NCBI GenBank assembly: GCA_049589355.1
Contig: JBAWAP010000043.1
Span: forward strand, 1-19,330
Origin: JBAWAP01 sp049589355
GTDB taxonomy: Bacteria > Chloroflexota > Anaerolineae > VGOG01
Direction: 5' to 3'
Length of the DNA: 19,330 nucleotides
The translations under genes were made by a program, and so were the position numbers. The notes beneath the pieces are model-generated. The model was not told the origin of the DNA. It worked only from the letters and a program-made list of their open reading frames with translations, and did not search any database. Of the stretch, positions 15,679 to 19,330 are shown one piece after another; position 1 is the first letter of the stretch; each line of letters opens with the position of its first letter.

Positions 15679-16818
15679 GTGAGCGAGGTCAGCTTAGGGG
15701 CCTACTGCGCTGAGGTCGAGGAGTTCATAGAGAGCAGGGCCTACGATGAGGCTATCGCTGCCTGTCGGCACATCTTAGGCCATCACCCCAAATTCATAGA
15801 GGCATACCGCTTGCTGGGCAGGGCTTGCCTGGAGAGGGGGGAGTACCCCGAAGCGGCTGACCTGTTTAAACGGGTTCTGAGCACCGATCCGGAAAACCTT
15901 ACCGCTCGATCAGGGCTGGGCAGGGTTTACGAAGAAGAGGGCTCCCTGGACGAGGCTATCTGGCAAATGGAACGGGCCTTCGAGTTAGCTCCCTATCAAG
16001 AGGCAATCCGCAATCGGTTGCGGCTTCTTTATACTCGACGCGATGGAATCGAGACGCCGAGGATCAAGCTGACAAGGGGCGCTCTGGGGCGCTTCTATGC
16101 CAAGGATGGACTCTTCCAGCAGGCTATTGCCGAGTTCAAGTCCTTGCTCGAAGAGGACTGCGACCTGATAGACATCCAACTGGCTTTGGCGGAAGCCCTG
16201 TGGCGCGACGGACAGAGGCGAGAAGCCGCTAGGACCTGTCAGGACATCTTAGAAAAGCTCCCCCATTGCCTTAAAGCAAATCTGATTCTGGGGGAGATCT
16301 GGTTCGATAGCGGCCGCGAGGACGAGGCAGAGGCCCTCTTCCAGATGGCGCGAGCCCTCGACCCTGAGAACGTCTTGTCTCAGGCGCTCTTCGGAGACCG
16401 TTCGCCCTTGCCCGCTGAGACGGTGATGATTGCTTGCCTTGAGGAAGTGCCCCCTCCTCTTGAGGAGATGCCGGAGGAGGAGCTTCTGGTCGAGAAGGTG
16501 GCTCCTGTTGTCGAGCCCCTTTCTATCATTGAGAGGTTGCAATCGAGGCTGGCCGACCAACCAGGAGACCATGAGACTCGTTTGGCCTTGGCTAGGGCCT
16601 ACAGGGAGCAAGGAGAATTCGAGGCAGCCTCAGAGCATTATCGGCGGCTGATTAAGTCGGCCGCATTGGTAGATGAGGTCATCGCCGACCTGGTGGGAGT
16701 GGCAACTGAGAGGTCCGACGATCACATTATCCTTACCCTCTTGGGCGACGCCTATGTGAAGGATGGGCGTTTGCAGGAGGCCTTGGAAGCCTACCAAAAA
16801 GCGATGACCAATTTGTGA
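15679..16818 (+). CDS. Tetratricopeptide repeat protein
   Basis: GTG at 15679 is preferred because AAGGGGAAGG lies just before it and transcription probably begins near 15660; GTG at 15664 is in frame but has no ribosome binding site. The 379-aa product is a soluble helical repeat protein with no signal peptide. TPR-like pairs are clear at about 8-110 (YDEAIAACRHIL, GEYPEAADLFKRVL, GSLDEAIWQMERA), 140-240 and 295-378 (GEFEAASEHYRRL, GRLQEALEAYQKA). An acidic Pro/Glu-rich linker separates the last two blocks. TPRs mediate protein-protein contacts; no partner is indicated. The stop codon TGA is the first part of an inserted MITE-like element; the original stop appears to have been a TAG now found at 16936-16938. 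The protein sequence is unaltered by the insertion. Confidence 0.88.
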   Translation: MSEVSLGAYCAEVEEFIESRAYDEAIAACRHILGHHPKFIEAYRLLGRACLERGEYPEAADLFKRVLSTDPENLTARSGLGRVYEEEGSLDEAIWQMERAFELAPYQEAIRNRLRLLYTRRDGIETPRIKLTRGALGRFYAKDGLFQQAIAEFKSLLEEDCDLIDIQLALAEALWRDGQRREAARTCQDILEKLPHCLKANLILGEIWFDSGREDEAEALFQMARALDPENVLSQALFGDRSPLPAETVMIACLEEVPPPLEEMPEEELLVEKVAPVVEPLSIIERLQSRLADQPGDHETRLALARAYREQGEFEAASEHYRRLIKSAALVDEVIADLVGVATERSDDHIILTLLGDAYVKDGRLQEALEAYQKAMTNL

Positions 16819-16926
16819 CTACTCAGCCTGTCATTGCGAGCGAAGCGAAGCAATCCCCAAGCCGCAAGGAGGAGATTGCTTCGTCGCAAAAAACGCTCCT
16901 CGCAATGACACGGGCTGAGCAGTTAC
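16815..16926 (+). mobile_element. MITE-like palindromic element, copy B, at the TPR gene stop
   Basis: Identical at 109 of 112 positions to 7988-8099, with the same terminal and internal inverted repeats. Here the flanks are ACCAATTTG (16807-16815) and ACCGATTTG (16927-16935), an 8-of-9 direct repeat that looks like a target duplication with one later change; its last G is shared with the element end. Removing the element and one flank restores AAT TTG TAG, a normal end of the TPR gene. The element separates that gene from ndk by 148 nt. Confidence 0.9.
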
Positions 16927-16966
16927 ACCGATTTGTAGATAACATCTCACTGGTAGGGAGGAGCTT

Positions 16967-17416
16967 GTGGAGCGAACTCTAGTCATCATCAAGCCCGATG
17001 GTGTGCAGCGGGGGCTGGCCGGGGAGATCATCAGCCGCTTTGAGCGCCGTGGACTCCGCATCGGGGCCATGAAGCTGATGCAAATCCGGCTGGAACTGGC
17101 CCAACGGCTCTACGCCGTCCATAAAGGCAAACACTTCTACGAAGGGCTCCTTCAGTACATAACCTCTGGCCCTGTGGTAGTGATGGTGTTGGAGGGGAGG
17201 GATGCCATCGAGATCGTCCGGCGGACCATGGGGGCAACCAACCCCGCCCAGGCTGCGCCGGGCACCATTCGTGCCGACTTCGCCCTGGAGACCGGGCGCA
17301 ATTTGGTGCACGGATCTGACTCGCTGGAGAGTGCCAGATATGAGATACCACTGTTTTTCAGCGATGATGCGATCCTTTCCTATCCCCGTGATACCGATCG
17401 CTGGATTTTCGAGTGA
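16967..17416 (+). CDS. ndk: Nucleoside diphosphate kinase
   Basis: The start is GTG, five bases after GGGAGGAG. The 149-aa product has the usual length and all family signatures: the N-terminal strand MERTLVIIKPDGVQRG with the ATP-contacting lysine K9, the active-site histidine H115 in NLVHGSDS that carries the phosphate, and the RPGTIRAD-like segment (here APGTIRADFAL). It transfers the gamma phosphate from ATP to other nucleoside diphosphates in the cytoplasm. No promoter of its own is clear; before the MITE-like insertion it lay about 30 nt after the TPR gene, so the two may have formed an operon. A terminator follows it. Confidence 0.97.
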   Translation: MERTLVIIKPDGVQRGLAGEIISRFERRGLRIGAMKLMQIRLELAQRLYAVHKGKHFYEGLLQYITSGPVVVMVLEGRDAIEIVRRTMGATNPAQAAPGTIRADFALETGRNLVHGSDSLESARYEIPLFFSDDAILSYPRDTDRWIFE

Positions 17417-17442
17417 AATTTGGGGGTGCTTGATGTGAGTAG

Positions 17443-17490
17443 AAGCCGACCGAAACCCGGTGGAAGCTGGCCAAGGTCGGCTTTTGCCTT
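17443..17490 (+). terminator. Probable rho-independent terminator after ndk
   Basis: AAGCCGACC (17443-17451) pairs with GGTCGGCTT (17475-17483) over a 23-nt loop, followed by TTGCCTT. The stem is perfect but the loop is long and the T-run short, so some read-through into the ResB gene is possible. Confidence 0.65.
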
Positions 17491-17502
17491 CTGAGGTTTC
17501 TC

Positions 17503-17643
17503 TGCCGGACACTTTTCAGGCGGGATCCAGAAACCAGGTTTTTGGCTGGGAGGATGTGAGTTTTCACACCGCAGAGAGACTCACAAGCAATAGTTCGCTC
17601 ATTCAAGTAGGAAAAACCTGGTTTCTCCCCAAAATGTCCGGCA
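17503..17643 (+). repeat. Nested inverted-repeat element, family 2 copy 2
   Basis: The outer arms are TGCCGGACA (17503-17511) and TGTCCGGCA (17635-17643). The inner arms are AGAAACCAGGTTTTT (17529-17543) and its exact complement (17612-17626). TGTGAG and CTCACA pair further inside. It shares the inner arms and the GGACA/TGTCC ends with the copy at 14411, but not the centre. It ends 18 nt before the ResB start codon. Confidence 0.8.
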
Positions 17644-17661
17644 GCAAGTTTGAGGTCGGAA

Positions 17662-19026
17662 ATGGCTCAAGCGAAATCATTGCCTGGCAAGACGAAGGGT
17701 TACTTGCGAAGGTTATGGCGCTTCTTTGGCTCGCTGAAACTGGCGGTGATCCTGCTCATAGCCGTAACCGTGGTCTCCCTCCTCGGCACCTTGTTTCCTC
17801 AGTTGGCCCCTGAGGTTGTTGGGGATCCCCAGACTAGCGTCAGATGGCTGGCTATGGCCCGTGAGAAATACGGCGCTCGTGCCGGGCTTTATGAGACCTT
17901 GGGCTTGTTCGACGTCTATCATTCCCCCTGGTTCATCCTGCTCATAACCGCTTTGATCCTTAACACCCTGGTCTGCACCATCAATCGCCTCAAGGCCACC
18001 TGGAGGGCAATCAGTGCCAGGCCAAGGCTGGTCATGTCCGATGCCTTTTACGAGAGGACACCTTGCCGCGCTTCACTGGCCCTGGCTCAGGAGGCCGGGG
18101 CCGCCGATGCGGTACGGCAGGCTCTAGCTCGGCGCCACTATCGGGTGCTGGCCGAGGAACAGGAGGGGGCGGCTTATCTCTACGCTGATCGAAATCGTTG
18201 GGCCAGGCTGGGGACGCTGATCACTCACCTCAGCGTAGCCTTGATTGTCTTGGGCTTCGCTTGGAGCCAAGGCTGGGGCTGGAGAGAGCGGGCAGTGGCT
18301 CTCGGTCCCGGCGAGCTTTACCAGGTGGGACACGGCAACAGCTTTCTGGTTCGCTGCGATGGCTTCGAGGTGGAGCGCTATCCCGGCGGCTTGCCCAAAG
18401 ATTATCGGGCCCGCCTAACCATTCTGCAAGGCGGTTCGGAGGTCATCAGCAAGATCGTCCGCGTAAACGATCCCCTGTCCTATCAGGGCGTGGGTTTTTA
18501 CCTTTCCTCCTATGGGCCTGCGGCCAGGGTTCGGGCCCATGATACGATGGGAAAGACCTTGCGTTTACAGATCATAGGCGAAGAAGCCAGCCGAGAGGAG
18601 GCCGTGCTAAACTTCGCTGGCGAGGGTGAAGGATGGGATCTGCTCATCCCTTCCCTCGATCTGGCTTTGCACGTGGTCTTCTATTACGAAGGGCCGTCGC
18701 TGTTTGTCCAGGCCGCCCGCAGCGGCCAGGCCGTCTTTGCCGACTTCGTTTATGATGGAGAAGCAGTCGAGTTAGAGGACGCCAGGTTTGAGTTCGCCCT
18801 CGATCGCTATGTCGTCCTGCAGGTGGTCAGCGACCCTGGCTTCAAATTGGCTATTTCCGCAGCCTTCTTGGCCATGGGGGGGCTGATCGTGTCCCTCTAC
18901 TTTCCGCACCGCCGCATCTGGGCTAAGGTGACCGGAGATGAGATTCGTCTGGCAGGGCTGACGGTAGGGGACAAGGTGGGCTTCGAGAGAGAATTCACAG
19001 CCATAGTCGGGGAGAGCGGAGGATGA
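17662..19026 (+). CDS. resB: Cytochrome c biogenesis protein, ResB/Ccs1 family
   Basis: ATG at 17662 follows TTGAGGT at good spacing; a TTG at 17650 is in frame but is part of that site. The 454-aa product has the family layout: transmembrane helices at about 27-45, 90-107, 184-203 and 394-415, with a large extracytoplasmic domain between the third and fourth. H189 in TM3 (LITHLS) is at the position where the family has a heme-related histidine. The motif VNDPLSYQGVGFYLSSYG before the last helix is typical. With CcsA/ResC this protein forms the system II synthase that exports heme and attaches it to apocytochrome c. The partner gene is not in the window; the next gene is a methyltransferase four bases away, so CcsA may lie further on or elsewhere. 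Confidence 0.9.
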   Translation: MAQAKSLPGKTKGYLRRLWRFFGSLKLAVILLIAVTVVSLLGTLFPQLAPEVVGDPQTSVRWLAMAREKYGARAGLYETLGLFDVYHSPWFILLITALILNTLVCTINRLKATWRAISARPRLVMSDAFYERTPCRASLALAQEAGAADAVRQALARRHYRVLAEEQEGAAYLYADRNRWARLGTLITHLSVALIVLGFAWSQGWGWRERAVALGPGELYQVGHGNSFLVRCDGFEVERYPGGLPKDYRARLTILQGGSEVISKIVRVNDPLSYQGVGFYLSSYGPAARVRAHDTMGKTLRLQIIGEEASREEAVLNFAGEGEGWDLLIPSLDLALHVVFYYEGPSLFVQAARSGQAVFADFVYDGEAVELEDARFEFALDRYVVLQVVSDPGFKLAISAAFLAMGGLIVSLYFPHRRIWAKVTGDEIRLAGLTVGDKVGFEREFTAIVGESGG

Positions 19027-19029
19027 GAG

Positions 19030-19330
19030 ATGATAGATCCAGAGAGTTTGAAGGTAAGAAAAAAGTGGAACGAGCGTGCTAAGAGATATGACGAATGGTA
19101 CGCAACCTTTAAGGGCGCTGTTGAACACTACGTAGATTGGGAATTGCTAAAAGGATATCTCCCCCAAAACAGGGATGCCAAGATCTTAGATGCTGCAGGC
19201 GGCACCGGGAGGATAACGCTCCCTTTGGCGAAGATGGGATACCCAGTTACTCTATGTGATATCTCCCCCGGAATGCTAGAGGTGGCAAGGCAAAAACTGC
19301 TTAGAGAGGGAGTATTAGACAGGGTAGAGA
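19030..19330 (+). CDS. Class I SAM-dependent methyltransferase, 3'-truncated
   Basis: ATG at 19030 lies three bases after the ResB stop, with GGAGGATGAGAG as ribosome binding site, so the two are probably co-transcribed. The 100 visible residues start MIDPESLKVRKKWNERAKRYDEW and contain the SAM-binding motif I, ILDAAGGTGRITLPLAK, and an acidic strand-2 end, VTLCDISPGML, of the Rossmann-fold methyltransferase family. The gene continues past the window, so length and substrate are unknown. Its codon choice is richer in A/T (many AGA, AAA, TTA, CTA, ATA) than its neighbours, which hints at a different origin. Confidence 0.85.
   Translation, partial: MIDPESLKVRKKWNERAKRYDEWYATFKGAVEHYVDWELLKGYLPQNRDAKILDAAGGTGRITLPLAKMGYPVTLCDISPGMLEVARQKLLREGVLDRVE

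Noticed and set aside
17460..17813. Plus-strand frame overlapping the terminator, palindromic element and ResB start
   Set aside because: It crosses non-coding repeat structure and runs out of frame through the ResB gene; no recognisable domain.

Overview
The window looks like a piece of a Chloroflexota chromosome (Anaerolineae-like), judged from protein style rather than any marker gene. It has secreted proteins with long Thr-Pro linkers, a YLPLVxK segment at or near their C-termini, cohesin-like and dockerin-like domains, moderate-to-high G+C, and GTG/TTG starts. Every gene I support is on the + strand.

Region 1 (1-13456) is a cluster of three consecutive surface or secreted protein genes. 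The first is cut by the window edge and carries a partial cohesin-like domain, a Thr-Pro linker, three bacterial Ig-like (Big_1-type) domains and a YLPVILK tail. The next two (2006 and 1702 aa) are paralogues. Each has a signal peptide and two copies of a ~600-residue unit that I do not recognise as a named family, followed by different C-terminal attachments: Ig/PKD-like, cohesin-like and dockerin-like domains in one, a Thr-Pro linker and a jelly-roll-like domain in the other. Both are preceded by the same promoter and a ~190-nt conserved leader with possible RNA structure. I infer that they are abundant envelope proteins (S-layer or sheath is a hypothesis) tied to a cohesin/dockerin-like assembly.

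Region 2 (13457-19330) holds ordinary cytoplasmic and membrane genes: a coiled-coil protein with a PD-(D/E)XK-like C-terminus, a histone deacetylase/AcuC-family deacetylase, a TPR protein, nucleoside diphosphate kinase (ndk), a ResB/Ccs1 cytochrome c biogenesis protein, and the start of a SAM methyltransferase that runs off the window. Terminators after 7914, 14298 and 17416 and separate promoters suggest mostly single-gene transcription; ResB and the methyltransferase are adjacent enough to be co-transcribed.

The intergenic spaces carry two families of short palindromic elements. One is a 112-bp MITE-like element (copies at 7988 and 16815, 109/112 identical). The second copy is bounded by a 9-bp imperfect target duplication and replaced the native stop codon of the TPR gene without changing the protein. 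The other is a ~140-bp element with nested inverted repeats (copies at 14411 and 17503), and both copies end about 20-25 nt before a start codon. A third GC-rich palindrome lies at 13521-13577. I saw no rRNA or tRNA genes, CRISPR arrays, phage genes or transposases.
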